Positions 1 to 12,790 of a stretch of 64,000 nucleotides of DNA are shown here, one piece after another. A model generated the notes under the pieces. The model saw nothing but the letters and a program-made list of their open reading frames with translations. It had not been told where the DNA came from and made no database searches. Every line of letters starts with the position of its first letter. The stretch's first letter is position 1. Origin of the DNA: Leptobrachium leishanense (Eukaryota; Chordata; Amphibia; Anura; Megophryidae); contig CM019070.1 of NCBI GenBank assembly GCA_009667805.1, forward strand, positions 54,545,735 to 54,609,734, written 5' to 3'. The position numbers and the translations under genes were made by a program.

Positions 1-699
1 GACACTAAGGGGAAAAATTTGCACTCGCACATTATGAGGCAGATGCTGAGTCCACGCAGCGTGCCCTGTAGTGGCTGCTAGCCTTCTGGATGCAGCGGCT
101 GCTAGCCTCCTGGATGCTCGTGGCTGCGCTGACGCGCCGCCAGGACATCCCCTCCATCGAGTCCATAGGACCCCATAGAGACTTCTGCTTTCAGGTCACA
201 TGACCAGCAGGATCTCGCCTCTTGCGAAATCCTGCAGGTCGGTGGAGTGATCGTGTAGGGAGACTGGGGACTTTTTTTCCCCAGTCTCACTCTGCTCCTG
301 GCAGCAAGAAGTAGCAGATCGAGCCGTCGTTCTTGCCGCGGGATAAGAGTTGAGTATTTGATTTTTTTTGGGGGTTCCAGCTGCTGCTAACTGAATCCCC
401 AGAAGCGGAATCTGTTTGTTACAGCTCTAAGCTGTACCAAACTTGTTCAGTTAGCAGCAGCTGTGTGTAAATAGCGTTGGGATTATGTGATCCTCCTAAT
501 ACTAATTACTGATTGCTTACTCTTTGCGCTGCCCATAGGGAGAGGAAAGTACAGTAAGGTCGCGCTAAAAAGCGCTAATACCGATGTGCTAACAGATTCT
601 AAGATGTCAACCCGTTAGCGATCGCAAGGTGATCTGAGCGGCACACTAACACTCATTTATGTGAGCAGTAGCGCTAGCGTTGAGGCAGTGATAGGGCCC
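1..699 (-). mobile_element. GGGCCC-ended MITE, copy 1 (left end outside window)
   Basis: Non-autonomous DNA element in reverse orientation to five other copies here (29301, 31894, 52050, 59646, 61072). Its right terminus is GGGCCC at 694-699, followed by TAG at 700-702, the expected place for a 3-bp target duplication. The other terminus lies roughly 40 bases before the window. Shared interior landmarks are a 'ctttgcgctccc' block, an 'aatccgcttctg'-type block and a palindromic 'ctcgcgag' or 'tggagtcctatggactcca' region. No transposase is present. The terminus and 3-bp duplications suggest a PIF/Harbinger-type element (inference). Confidence 0.7.
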
Positions 700-702
700 T
701 AG

Positions 703-2164
703 GTTTATTACTAACTACCATAACTTCATATAACATTTAGCATTATGTCTGTTATATGCAGGTCCTATCCTTTTCTCTTCTTCTAATCGTTACTCCATCT
801 TAGAAATATTCCTCCTATTTGTATCTATATGTTTATCTCTTGTGTTATGGGTTTATGATCTCTCCTATGGTTACTTATAATGGTCATACTCTACCACCAT
901 TCACTCCTCGTCTGATATACTTATGACTCCCCATTCTACCCTCCATCTCTCTCACACCTTGTAATTATTTCTACCACTCTGCTGTGTTTTTGATTTTTAA
1001 ACTCTAAAATTTATCAGTATGCTTTGACACCTAAAGAAGAGAGGTTAAAGGGACACTCTATGCACCCTGACCACTTCTTATAGTACTAACTTAGGGAAGA
1101 TGATATCAGCATGCTTTACACCCTGTCTCGGAATGCTTATTCTAGGAGACGTCAGAGGAGGACTGGCTCTAAACGTACATGCGCAGCAGCAACCCATCAT
1201 ACTTTGCATGCACTGTGTTATTTGCGGAACGAGTGTACGTACCTTCTAAGCGCAATGCAATTTACGTGGAATACGGTGCACAATTTACATACGCTATGCA
1301 AATTGCTTTAGAAGTTGCAGGGTGTGGAGAGAGCCAGAAGCGACATCGGCGGAAGGGTGGCAGTACCTAGTACTGTAGTGGCAGTACCAGGAAGACAGCG
1401 CAGAGACAGGATGGAAACAGTTTGTTTCCCCTTGTGTTAACTGCTGCAATAAACGTATGTTGAACCCAGCCCGCTGTGTTATTTGGATCTCGTGACACAG
1501 GGACTTCTGAAATACGGAAGCCCTGAGCAGAAAAGGAGGTGTAGCCCAGCGCTGAGGGAGATAATGGGAGTATTTACATCTAATCTAAAGAATGTAGAAG
1601 AAAAATAATTAGGAAGGTGCTGTGTCATTTCCACGCTGCGAATAAACTACTGCAAGATCTTCATGTACTCACCTCCGCTCTGCCAGTTCTGTGGTCAGGG
1701 CATTACATTATGCTATACATCTTCAGTATTGATCAACCATGCTTTAGTAATCAATACAAAAAAATAATGAAAAACGGTACATTCAAAATAGTGATTACAT
1801 TAATATTTCTCAACTTATAAAATTATCATAATTCATCATTGCACATTTTCAATGACGTATAATAAAAGCGACAGGAGGAATCTCTGTGCTCATTATACTT
1901 ATTCCCATCCTTTGATTGCCTTCTTTTTCTAGAATATTAACAAATCAAAAGCCATGTCATACTGAAGTTATATAACTATCAGAAGCTAGGAGTTCAATCT
2001 AGGTGGAATCATTTCATTAACCTTCTAGGATCCTTAAAAAGTACATATTTCTGCAAGGTAATTCTTTCCTGAACCTAAAGTTTTTGTTATAGATCTTAAA
2101 CAAATGAATGGAAATTTATGAACATTTTAAGAAGCTTACCTCCTCTTATGTTGAGCCTATCCCA
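703..2164. other. No gene seen; one TTAA-type repeat end
   Basis: AT-rich intergenic sequence. At 1044 it holds 'ttaaagggacactctatg', which resembles the TTAA-flanked end of a repeat common in frogs. The other end was not located. 1330-1500 may be degraded retroelement sequence (a 'aataaa' followed by 'ctcgtgacacaggg'). No ORF of coding character. Confidence 0.4.
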
Positions 2165-2400
2165 TGACAGCACAGGCTGGAAGCAGACACTGTTTTCTGT
2201 TAGGCGCATCTCGAATAACCACTGCATGTTGTTGCCAACACCTCTCCATATGGCATCATTATTGTTTTGGATTTAGTTCCCAATATGATCCACTAAGGCG
2301 ACAATCATGCAGGGCACGTTACGGTACACTCTTTCCTTCGTATAGCCCCACAAAAGAAGTCCGAGCTGTTAAGATCGGAGACTGGGATGGCCACCGTCAG
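2165..2400 (-). pseudogene. Mariner/IS630-like transposase fragment
   Basis: Read on the minus strand, the segment carries a degraded version of the block around the third catalytic residue of mariner-type transposases. A 'WPSQSP-LTA' stretch (plus positions about 2370-2400) is followed, after a frameshift, by VYRNVPCMIVALVDHIGN ending at a stop near 2275. Mariner relatives with a 'WPPRSPDLT-CDFFLWGY' block have this order, and the same family's C-terminus appears at 13008-13147. At least one frameshift and one stop are present, and no terminal inverted repeats were found. It is a dead fragment; the assignment rests on a short motif match. Confidence 0.42.
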
Positions 2401-2459
2401 AGTGATATTCTCATGGCTGTGCCGTGGCCGCGATTTCTGGCATAAAGAACGAGTACCAA

Positions 2460-3815
2460 CTGAATGGAGTTCCAGGTTAAGTGTTTCGTTTTCAATGCCA
2501 AGTGCTTTTCTGTTCTATTCAGAACCCTCAATATAATGTGAAATATTGAGACCCAATCCTAAAAAGAACCTAGAAATCAAATCTTACCTCCAAAGTCAAA
2601 AAACTCATGCAACCCATAGCAGATCACGTCAGAAGAAGGGTTTGCAGTGTTACCAGGCTCCAGAAGACGTTTGTTAAAACCAAACATACTTCAACTTCTA
2701 CAGTCGTGTTTCTGAGAACAGTGATATTGTATTGTCCATGATTTCGAACTCGATTTTATATCTACCTCAATTTTAAAATATTCATTAAATAAAATCCTCT
2801 ATACTCATGTTTTTGCTTTGCTACATGCTAGTGAATTGAACCCATACATCTTTTTATCTCTGTCCGTGCAATAAAAACAACGCAAGTCTGTAGTAAAGTT
2901 TTTGAAAGAAACCGTTGCGGAAAATTAGATGTTGCAACAGATCTTTCCAGATAACAAAATAATATGTCTATTCTGCCTTTTTACTGCAACGAAATTATTT
3001 ACATTCTGTCACAGTTAAGATAAAGATTAAACGTATGCTAGTGACAAAAGAGGCTGAGTCTCCGAGTAGATATTAATTTATATATTTATTTATCAGCAAT
3101 TTCTAAACTTTTTGGGCTTCAAAACACACTGTTTTATCTAATACATTTTTTGGAAGATCTAAAGAAGACCATCTCATTATAAGACATCAGAGAAGAAGCA
3201 TTACATTTTGACTTATGGTTGGCCCTCATTAGAGGATCGCACGTGTATATCTTTTGTTAAAAACAGGTCTCTGCATTTATTAGATGCGAAAGAAATGATA
3301 TTTTACAAAAGCTAGCAAATGCATAAAAAAAGAGGTTGACATGTGTTATCCATATACAATTGCGCGCTAATGAGTAAAGCCAAATATTCAAAGGGTTTCT
3401 GAATATAACGGAAGGGAAACAATGTCTGAATCCTTAGATAACTTGGGAACTAATGCTGCTGGATATGTAAATATATATATTTTATATACTTTTTATTTTT
3501 TTCAGATCATTTTATCTCAGAAGGGGGTTGAAAATTCAAGCCTTTTTTGAAGTCAAAGTTCTAATTTTCGAAGCTACATTTTAGTAAATTGTAGGATGCA
3601 GCTGAATATTTATTTATCCAAAATTGTTTTGTTTCAGAATATCAAGCAGACCACTCACGGTTTTTCTTTACAGACCTAAGACAATGGCCTAGATTCGTTA
3701 TTGATTGATTGTTGAATCTATAAATGAGCTGGACGTACCAGCAAGGTAATTGCAGCTGGAAAAAGATGTAATCACTAAAATTCATAGTTTAAATGAAAAA
3801 CCACACTCTTCTTAT
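2460..3815. other. No gene or repeat recognised
   Basis: AT-rich single-copy-looking DNA without ORFs of coding character and without matches to other parts of the window. Confidence 0.5.
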
Positions 3816-3818
3816 TGG

Positions 3819-4219
3819 TTTACCACCCTGGCGGTTTATTTATTTTGAAATTTATTGTCTGAAAGCGGTCAGTTTTTTTTTGCCCCCCCCCCCTAGCGGC
3901 ATCCCGAGTGTGACTCGGGGTTAAATTCCTATGTTGGAAGCAGTAACCCCGAGTAACACTCGGGATACCGCTGGATACATCACCTGTCCCTGCGCTCCCT
4001 CGATGTCCCCAGCTGCCTCCTCTGGCGACCTCATTACGTCCTGGTTCCCTCCTCGCGAGAAGGAAGCATGAGGTCGCGATCGCCGGAGGAGACTGCAGAG
4101 ATCACCGAGGGAGCGCAGGGACAGGTAATGTATACAGCCCAAGTGTGTCTCGGGGTTACCGCTCTCAGCGGTGAAATTTAACCCCGAGACACACTCGGGA
4201 ACACCGCCAGGGAGGTTAA
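3819..4219. mobile_element. piggyBac-type MITE, copy 1
   Basis: The right end reads 'accgccagggaggTTAA' (TTAA at 4216-4219). The left end reads 'TTTAccaccctggcggt' (3819 on), so the left TTAA target has one substitution. Inside, the phrases 'cggggttaaatt' and 'aaccccgag' recur in inverted orientation, and a hairpin-like segment surrounds 'ctcgcgag' near 4055. The copy at 6987-7311 has the same ends and interior. TTAA targets with CCT-type ends are typical of piggyBac elements; no transposase is encoded. Confidence 0.72.
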
Positions 4220-4502
4220 TACCATAGGTGCTCAATCATATGGGAAAGTGCAAGTTTAAGGACCATATTCCGAGTTTTCCATTAAGCACAGCACTTGAGC
4301 TGTACAGCATAATGGCTCGAATGCTCTGCTTATTTTTTCACGTTTTTTTCTGATGTAGCGCCTGCTTACTGCACATTAACGCCTCCTATACTTTGTATGG
4401 GAAACTGTAATGTCTACCAAGCAGATGAAAAACGCGCTATTGCAACCAGCTTGTTCTCCATCTGTGCCAACGTTATTCTAAAAAGAAGAATGTCTTTTAA
4501 AC

Positions 4503-5226
4503 CAGTGTTTCTCAAGTGTTGGGTCACGACTCAAAAGTGGGTCGCGACCAGGGGTGGACTGGTTCGCGGGGCAAGTCCCCCCAGGCCTCTCTAATGCCTG
4601 GGACCCACTGATGCATCTTACCTGCAGCAGCAAGTTCGAGGCGGCGCAGCTATCTCTGAATGTTCCCAGGTGCCACCTGGGGCCTGCTGCATCAGGTAAG
4701 ATACTCTGTAATGGCAAGGTGGGGGGGGGGCTGTAATGGGAAGGTGTAGGGTGGGACTCAGTGACTGGCAGCAGCTCTGTACTCCCATCACCAGGAGCCA
4801 CTGTGCACAATGCACATATCAATGACACAAAAGGCTGTTGGGTAAGGGGGGGTTCCCTATGTGTATTTGATTGTTTTTTTCCCTTTCTGTTTGTCTGTCC
4901 CATTGTTAATCTGAACTTTTACTTATTTATGCATCCTTTTTCTGAATATCTGTTATTCTGTCGGTCCATATGTTTCAATTACGATTTATTTTATTGGGGT
5001 TTTGCCTCAGCAGCACTATCATTTTCACTAGGGCTGGGATTACTGCACTATCCATTTTGGAAAGAATCCCTGTTTACAAATTTGTTTAAAAAGTGCATAC
5101 ATTGTAGAATATTGCACATGTTGTTTTCTGGAATATAATGTTTCAGAAATCCAATCATTTTCGGGTCGCGACTTAATGACCAAGGACAATTGTGGGTCCC
5201 GAGTGTCCACAGGTTGAGAACCACTG
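4503..5226. mobile_element. Non-autonomous hAT element with perfect 8-bp TSD
   Basis: Starts 'cagtgtttctcaa' and ends 'ttgagaaccactg', imperfect terminal inverted repeats of the CAGTG type common in hAT elements. The subterminal 'gggtcgcgac' motif occurs near both ends. Flanks are identical 8-mers, TTTTAAAC at 4495-4502 and 5227-5234. The 724-bp interior encodes no transposase; the overlapping ORFs on both strands show no domain. Confidence 0.88.
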
Positions 5227-5499
5227 TTTTAAACCCTTGTGTTAAGTGATTGTGTTTCAGTACAATCACTTAACACATAAATCTAAACACACCATTAAAT
5301 CCAATACTAACCTTTGATACCTTGGTGCAGAGAGTGGTGCAATCAGCCACTTTCTCACTATGCGGGCAGCTGAACACTGGGAACAAATAGTTTCCAGTAG
5401 TTCTCGTTGAATCCTTCCGCCTTGTCAGCCGGATCTCATTCGTATGAGATCATGTCTGTCTTCATGTAGCCCTATGAACACTTGGAGCTGATAAGAGCG
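5227..5499. other. No gene seen
   Basis: Short intergenic spacer between the hAT element and the LINE fragment. It contains a small inverted repeat of 'gtgttaagtgattgt' at about 5239-5275. Confidence 0.4.
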
Positions 5500-6052
5500 C
5501 ATCGCTTAGCATGGCTGGTGTTATCATTTAACACCCACAAAAGTATTGTCCTGACCTACAAAACCCTCACTAACTCAGCTGCCCACTACCTGTCCTCACT
5601 AATCACCAAATACACCCCAGCCCGCTCCCTAAGGTCAAACAGCGACCTACGCCTAGCGTCTCCCCGCATCACCTCTTCCCATGATAGACTCCAGGACTTC
5701 TCACGTGCAGCCCCCATTCTTTGGAACGCTCTCCCTCGTACGGTCAGACTTTCCCCTAATTTCTCTTCCTTCAAACGCTCCCTTAAAACATTCCTATTTA
5801 GGGAAGCCTACCACCCAACTCACTGACGCAACCATCAATCACTCTCACCTTGCAGTCCTCTCCTCCTGTTTCCAACCCCAACCCTCCTAGATTGTGAGTT
5901 CCTACGGGAATAGGGCCCTCATCTCCTCCTGTACTGTTTGTTAAATGTTATTCAATGTATTGTAACCCTGTCTATACTGTGCCTATTGTACAGCGCTGCG
6001 GAATATGCTGGCGCTTTATAAATAAAGAATAATAATAATAAAAATTGTGATT
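5500..6052 (+). mobile_element. L2-clade LINE, 5'-truncated, copy 1
   Basis: Only the last ~100 codons of the reverse transcriptase ORF and the 3' UTR remain. The 3' UTR ends 'gctttataaataaag' followed by (AAT)n at about 6029-6045. The same segment recurs on the minus strand at 47817-48344 and 52123-52619. All three copies start within the same 3' region, as expected for 5' truncation during target-primed reverse transcription. The exact 5' junction is uncertain. Confidence 0.82.
5530..5826 (+). pseudogene. LINE reverse transcriptase C-terminus
   Basis: The reading frame ends at the stop at 5824-5826 and encodes the C-terminal tail typical of L2/CR1-type LINE proteins. It contains YLSSLITKYTPARSLRS, then 'RLQDFSRAAPILWNALP', then 'FSSFKRSLKTFLF'. 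These match the known pattern of a basic 'TPxRxLRS' block, a 'AAPxLWNxLP' block and a 'SFKxxLKTxLF' end. No catalytic reverse transcriptase motif remains, so the copy is inactive. The frame is open, so the copy is either young or short enough to escape stops. Confidence 0.75.
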
Positions 6053-6982
6053 CGAGCTGCGAACAAAGAGGCTCGATAGGAATATGGGTATTAAATGTCA
6101 GATGCCAATGGGAAGCGCCTGATGATCAGGTTTTTCATTTGCGTCTGACATTTAACACCAACCTTGAAAAAGGGCCCTAAGTGTGATGTGGCCAAACAGC
6201 CAACACAACATTAAACGGAAAGTGAAAAAAATATTTATTTCTGCCAAACTGAAAGTAACTTTCAAATAAAAAAAAAAAAGACCCATTATTAAAAAAGGCA
6301 TTTGAATAATACCATGCTCATTCTTGATTAGGAGAAATAAATAAATGCTGAGATGTTACAAACTCTGAGCGGCTGAAATTCAAATGTGAGCTGGAACAAC
6401 CTGAAAGACCATCTGCAAACAAATTTAATTTGGGGAAAAAAGAAATCCCATTGCATTGCTCCAGAAAAAGACCAAATTGAGTTTACTTGATATTGGGCTC
6501 CGGTAGGAGCTAGTGGTCAAGGAGTATAGTATACTCAATAAGGTAGTGAAGGGGTTAATATAATAATATTGCCAAAGATGGTATTGATAATAGATGTAAA
6601 AATGTGTTTATCGAAATATGTATAAAAATAGACCGTTTTTAAATTGTTTAATGTAGCCATCTACCATAACATGACATATACACGTGATAATGCTATATTT
6701 TGAATATGCTTGAGACGATGAAAAATATTATTTGTGTGGGTTTTGCAACAACAAAAAATACCCACAATAGTTTTTTGCTGGGAAAAGCATAACATTATTA
6801 AAATAAACTCAGGACATGGAGGTGAATTGTCTTAGTATTGAAGGCAGGGGTCAAGTCAAGCTGGAGTGCATGAGTTCCTTCGCTATTTTTGCAGGCAGAA
6901 CAGAGTTCCCATTGTACACACATACTTTAAGGCTGTTATTCAGATTTTCATTCAGATGTTTCTTTTCTAATAAATATATGAC
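6053..6982. other. No gene seen
   Basis: AT-rich intergenic DNA; no repeat shared with other parts of the window and no coding ORF. Confidence 0.45.
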
Positions 6983-6986
6983 TTAA

Positions 6987-7311
6987 CCTCCCTGGTGGTC
7001 CTATTCTGACATATTTTATACATCAGAATCGGTACCATTTATTCGGCCCCCTGGTGGTATTAGTGTGTGGCTCGGGATTAAATTTCTATGCTGAAAGTGG
7101 TAACCCCGAGCCACACTAGGGCTGGATACATACTTGTCCCTGTGCTCCCTCGATGTCCTCCCGCAGTCTCCTCCATCCGATCGCAGCGTCCTGCTTCCTG
7201 GTTCCCTTCTTGCGAAAAGGGAACCAGGAAGCAGGACACCACGATCACACGGAGGAGAATGCGATTGCGGGAGGTCATTCCCCAAGCCACTCGAGAAAAC
7301 CACCAGGGAGG
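6987..7311. mobile_element. piggyBac-type MITE, copy 2
   Basis: Bounded by TTAA at 6983-6986 and 7312-7315. Terminal inverted repeats are 'cctccctggtggt' and 'accaccagggagg', 13 bp and perfect. The interior resembles the copy at 3819-4219. The target duplication is intact and a Tc1 element begins only five bases downstream. No coding capacity. Confidence 0.85.
7187..7238. repeat. Hairpin inside piggyBac-type MITE
   Basis: 'gtcctgcttcctggttccctt' is followed after a short loop (around 'cttgcgaaa') by its reverse complement ending at about 7238. Arms are about 20 bp and near perfect. The equivalent region of copy 1 (4035-4075) forms a shorter, decayed version. Confidence 0.75.
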
Positions 7312-7319
7312 TTAATATA

Positions 7320-7533
7320 CAGTGGCAAGAAAAAGTATGTGAACCCTTTGGGATTACGTGGAGTTTTGCATGAATTGGTCATAAAATGTGCTCTGATCTT
7401 CATCTAAGTCACAACAATTTGAAAAACACAGTCTGCTTAAAATAATACAACACAAACATTATATGTTTTCATGTGTTTATTGAACATAACATGTAAACAT
7501 TCACAGTGCAGGGTGGAAAAAGTATGTGAACCC
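7320..7533 (+). repeat. Left terminal inverted repeat of Tc1 element
   Basis: Begins 'cagtggcaagaaaaag'. Outer direct repeat at about 7330-7348 and inner direct repeat at about 7515-7533. Pairs with 8725-8937 with a few substitutions. Confidence 0.9.
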
Positions 7534-7699
7534 CTAGCCTAATGACTTCTCCAAGAGCTAATTGGAGCCAGGAGTGAGCCAACATTGAGTCCAATCAGTG
7601 TGATATTATTGGATGTGTTGTTGAAAGCTGTCCTGCCCTTTAAAAACACACACCAGTTTTGGGTTTACTGGTATCAAGAAGCACTGCCTGATGTGAACC

Positions 7700-8718
<1,019 letters not shown>

Positions 8719-8724
8719 GTCTAA

Positions 8725-8937
8725 AGGTTCACAAACTTTTTCCACCCTGCATTGTGAATGTTTACATGTTCTGCTCAATAAAAACATGAAAACATATAAT
8801 GTTTGTGTTGTATTATTTTAAGCAGACTGTGTTTTTCAAATTGTTGTGACTTAGATGAAGATCAGAGCAATTTTATGACCAATTCATGCAAAACTCCACG
8901 TAATCCCAAAGGGTTCACATACTTTTTCTTGCCACTG
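8725..8937 (-). repeat. Right terminal inverted repeat of Tc1 element
   Basis: Ends 'ctttttcttgccactg' at 8937. Reverse complement of 7320-7533, with the same two internal direct repeats. Confidence 0.9.
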
Positions 8938-8959
8938 TATATATATTTTCCCTTATTGT

Positions 8960-8986
8960 GTGTGTGTATATATATATATATAATAT
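8960..8986. repeat. (TG)n/(TA)n microsatellite
   Basis: Simple repeat directly after the Tc1 element; further short TA runs lie at about 9167-9175. Confidence 0.75.
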
Positions 8987-8995
8987 GGTAATTCC

Positions 8996-9165
8996 TGATG
9001 AAAGCCCACGGTTACCGGACTGAAACGTTGAAACTTTATACAATAAATAATTCTAAAGAGACTCAGAGTGCCACCAGCGTATGTTTACGCACAAATGACT
9101 ATATTGGCCAGGTGGGGCACCGGGCAAGGGATCTCGTATTCCGAGTGCAGGAACCAGTGGTTCGT
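8996..9165 (+). repeat. Dispersed repeat with 'gatgaa...gaaacg' motif
   Basis: Contains 'cctgatgaaagccc', then 'ccggactgaaacgttg' and 'aataaataattc', followed by a short 3' segment. The element at 58033-58817 has the same layout ('gaggaagcggc ... cgcgaaacgcg', then 'taataaatta'). In frogs such segments accompany retroelement 3' regions, possibly Penelope-like. The class is an inference. Confidence 0.35.
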
Positions 9166-9169
9166 ATAT

Positions 9170-10278
9170 ATATATAAACACTAATATGAACACGGTGTGT
9201 GTATATATCTCAAACTTGAGTGTGTATGGTGGGTTCGAGATGACAATCGTTAATTGGATCAGAAATCATGGTGAGTTCCCACACTTATTATTTTGGGATG
9301 TTACCCCTGATTGAAGGGATTAAATTAGATACATTGATGTAACAAATATTGCAGGTTAACAAATACTTTGCCTGCATCACATCCAAGTAACTACACATTT
9401 TGAGTATTCCGAGGGTAAAACATTGTTTTTTGCTTACTATTCGTTGCCTTTAAGACAGTCGCAGACTTTGAACGTTCTGTCTTGAATCTTCTAAGTCCTC
9501 ATTTGTTATTCTGGCAGTTGGGTACACCTCTGATTGTCATATAATACACAGTGACAACTTGATATAACATTATTTTGCAACCAAATGGGGATATGCAAAA
9601 GCTTAAACTGAAAGAAATTTCAAGCCTTTGGCTTTATGTCTGCAGATATCCCTAGGTGATATTTAGGAACACATTTTGAAAAGGTTTCTCTGCATTAATT
9701 TCGGAGTCAGGTAAGCTACCGCTCGCAGTGCCGCATTTCAGCACAGGCCAGCTTAGCACTGCTAAATTAAAAACCAGGACTAGACAAGGTACAGAGGCTC
9801 CCTCTGGTGACCTGCTGGTGATTTTTATGTACCTTAAGGGCAGACAATGAGATTGTTGACACTTTGCACACTGTCCCCATGTTACAGCTATTTTCTGCTT
9901 TATAGAATATTTACCAAGGTAATGAGGTTTCATGTTCGATCTGGTTTTCTAGAGGCATCTTAAAAATGTTTCTGCCTACATTTTGATGTGGATACGTACA
10001 TGCAGCTTTTCAAACACATACATTTTATTGACAATTGAATTTTCGAAGGCCCTAGGTGTATATTTAAACATTTTTACAATTCAGATGCGCGTGTAAGACT
10101 TTTTATACGGTTAAACAGACAGTTTGCTTGTCATTGTGTAGCGGAAGCAAAATCATTTAACACCAGTTTCTGGCAGTCGGATTTTTTTTTTACATTACTG
10201 GCTGCAAGGAACAATAACGAGCGACCTTCCACAGCATTAGCGCTTCCTCTACAAATCATTGGAATCATTTACGAACTC
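9170..10278. other. No gene seen
   Basis: Intergenic, AT-rich, no shared repeat found. ORFs such as the one on the minus strand at 9652-9933 lack any recognisable domain and have no neighbouring exon signals. Confidence 0.4.
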
Positions 10279-10281
10279 TAA

Positions 10282-10706
10282 GGCTAGGGTCAGACTAACG
10301 CATTTTTCACGTTGTCCGTGAAAATGTGCGTTCGAAGAATGGACGTATTTTTTCACGGAATACGCGATAGCGGTCATATGATGCGCAGTTTCATCCGTGA
10401 TTTTGTACGGATCATCAATAAAACACTTCTTGCATCTGGACGTTATGTTGGCCGGACATTAGCAGCGTCTGACGTCTCCTAATCACGCAAACACGCCGCT
10501 AGCGGACGCAGCGCACTCTGTACGTCAGTACTAGTGGTTTAACGTTCTCGAAAAAATGCGTTCATTTTCCACTTGCGTTGCACGGCCGGACTTTTGTGCG
10601 ACCGTACTTCGTATATTGGCCGTCATTGCCCGGCATCTGCTGCTAGTGCGGCCGTGATTAAGTGCGCCAGAACGCGCGTTCGCACTGCCTCAGTCTGACC
10701 CTAGCC
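10282..10706. mobile_element. Harbinger-type MITE with TAA target duplication
   Basis: Terminal inverted repeats are 'ggctagggtcagac' and 'gtctgaccctagcc', perfect over 14 bp. Flanked by TAA at 10279-10281 and 10707-10709. A 3-bp TWA duplication is the hallmark of PIF/Harbinger. The 425-bp interior is GC-richer than the surroundings, CpG-rich, and has no ORF. Relatives lie at 13487, 16799 and 41574. Confidence 0.88.
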
Positions 10707-11292
10707 TAAACTGTACAGCAGCCGAGACACATCGGAGTTTGCGGCTCAGCTGGAATAATGGAAATATTAGCCTTAAAGTGCAGGTCTGTAATACTTAACT
10801 GATACTTAGAGATGGATGCAAGAGACAAATTGCTATCAAGGTTTAATGGTATGGCAACCTTGGAGAATGGCGATGCATAGAGAGAAAGAAAAATAAAAAA
10901 GAAGGCAGCCTCCAAACACAACATACAGCGGGGGTAACCCGAAAAAAATATACAGGGTGTCCAGGGGCGTACCTAAAACATTTGGCACCCGGGGTGGATC
11001 CTGTATTTGGCACCCCCCCAACTTTAAAATGTAAATTTTTTTAAAAATAAATAAATAAATTACACACTTTTTTAATGTTTTCAAAAATATTTTTAGTTAT
11101 AGCATTCTGGCAGGACATGACGTATATATATAATAATGATATACTGTAATATGAATCTGCCGATGGGGAATCATGTGTCCTCTGTGCTGTGCAATAAGAG
11201 GTGAGGGTAGATTTTTTTTGAATAATTGTTATTTTTAAGTGATTTTGCAAACTCACAACATATCGATCCTCATGCTATGAACAAAAGTACAC

Positions 11293-11515
11293 ATGTGGCT
11301 GGTTTTGTTGATGGGAGTTGTGTGTGTGTTGGGGTGGCTTGTTTTCTGTGATAGGAGTTGTGTGTTGGTGGCTGGATTGTGTGTTGTTGGCTGGTGTTGT
11401 GTTATGGGGTTGTGGGTTGGTTGGTTTTGTGCGATGGAGTTCTATGGGTGGCTGGTTTTATGTGATGGGAGTTGTGTGTGTGGGTGACTGGTTTTGTGGA
11501 TTGGAGATGCTGAGC
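11293..11515 (+). repeat. GT-rich minisatellite, ~36-40-bp units
   Basis: Imperfect tandem units of the form 'gtggctggttttgtgatggg agttgtgtgtg' repeated about five to six times. The long open frame through it is a product of the repeat and is not a gene. Confidence 0.7.
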
Positions 11516-12059
11516 AGAGAATGGGTGTGTGGTTTGCAGGTATATGATGTTGCTATGGTATTTTTTCTTTACTTTTCCAGTTTTTTAAGACTCCCTCTTA
11601 CCTGTCCCTGTTTACCCTGGGCTGCCTATTAACTGGTGATGCAGTGAATGCATTCTGGCCCCCTCTATGCAGGACCTCACCAAGAGCCAGGCAGCTCAAT
11701 GACAAATTTCTGATCACTGCAGTGCTGTTTAAGGAAAGGTCCACTTTAAACAGCAGTAAGCAGACAGGGCTTCATATTCTGCTGATACCCCCCTTTACCT
11801 GCCGTTTACTGTCATCTTCTCTCTCTGCACACAAATCACATCCCCCTCCCCTTTCCTAGAGCTGCTGCGGGGCAGGGGAGGAGCTATGGAGGGAGGAGAG
11901 GGGGATTTTTATTCTATTCTATTTTATTCCTAATCCAAACGTCCTGCTCCACTGCTCGTTGTTTGAGAACACAGCTCAAAGCTGACACACAGTGACAGTG
12001 GCACCTTCTAGTACCCCCTAATGACACTACACTCCCCTAAGTACACCACTGCTCTGTGA

Positions 12060-12680
12060 TATGCTCACACACAAATTTTGGCGAACTGCCAGCAAGTACG
12101 GTGCTGTTCGAAGGCAGTGCAAATCCCCATAGAGAAGTAATGGTTAATCTATTCAGAGAACACCAAACAGCAGAGAAATGTCAGTGAAATGCCCTGATGT
12201 TCGGTGGTTTCAATCAGCAGGTTTATTCACGCGAACCCCGTAGGTTTCAATGTTAAAAATATTCCTGTTTTTATGTAATATCTAATAAACCATTTATTAT
12301 TTTAATGTGCAGTAAAAAGTCTTTATTTATTGATTTGTTTTAGTACCTTTTATTCATTTTTCAGAATTTGTTTCGGCAAACTTTTTCCCTTTTTTTTTAA
12401 TAGCGGTTTCTCTTTTTTCTGTAACAGAACTTTTTATTATCAATTATAGGATCTTATATGTAAATTCCAGACATTTTCGTTCAGTGTTTTTTTTTAAAAC
12501 AGCAGGCCACGGGTTTGCGGTCGCGGCATTCAGCGGCCGACTTCCTGCACTTTGGGGACCCTGTGGTGAATGGTGAATTCACTGCAGGGTGGGGAAATTT
12601 GATTGCCCGAAGTGCAGGGATCAACAGAACACCAAAATGTTGGTGTAATTTCGGTGCTCCGTGAGTAATCCCTTTAGTTG
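12060..12680 (-). repeat. Repeat family shared with 15459-16110 (reverse)
   Basis: In reverse complement this segment aligns with 15459-16110. Shared blocks include 'caccacagggtccccaaa', 'aataaaccatttattattt' versus 'aataaacggtttattagat', and 'aacattgaaacctacggg' versus 'aacattgaagcctatggg'. One end resembles 'taaagggattactc' against 'tagggttattcaa' at the other copy. Class unknown; possibly a Harbinger-like MITE. Confidence 0.55.
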
Positions 12681-12719
12681 TGAGGTTTTTTGCTGCCACC
12701 TGGAAAGTGCCAGCCTAGG

Positions 12720-12790
12720 GCCTTGCCTACCCAGGACATAAACATACTTGAAAATTAGTGAAATCTCAATGTATCCTTCCTGGTAAAATA
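12720..12790 (+). repeat. SINE/LINE 3' tail fragment
   Basis: 'acccaggacataaacatacttgaaaa' is followed by 'gaaatctcaatgtatccttcctgg' (shown in parts). The same tail occurs at 16721, 19425, 48345 and in the LINE 3' UTR at 63365-63411. Confidence 0.6.

Noticed and set aside
4478..4903. 141-residue minus-strand ORF
   Set aside because: Lies across the hAT boundary and its interior, has Pro/Ser-rich low-complexity content and no domain.
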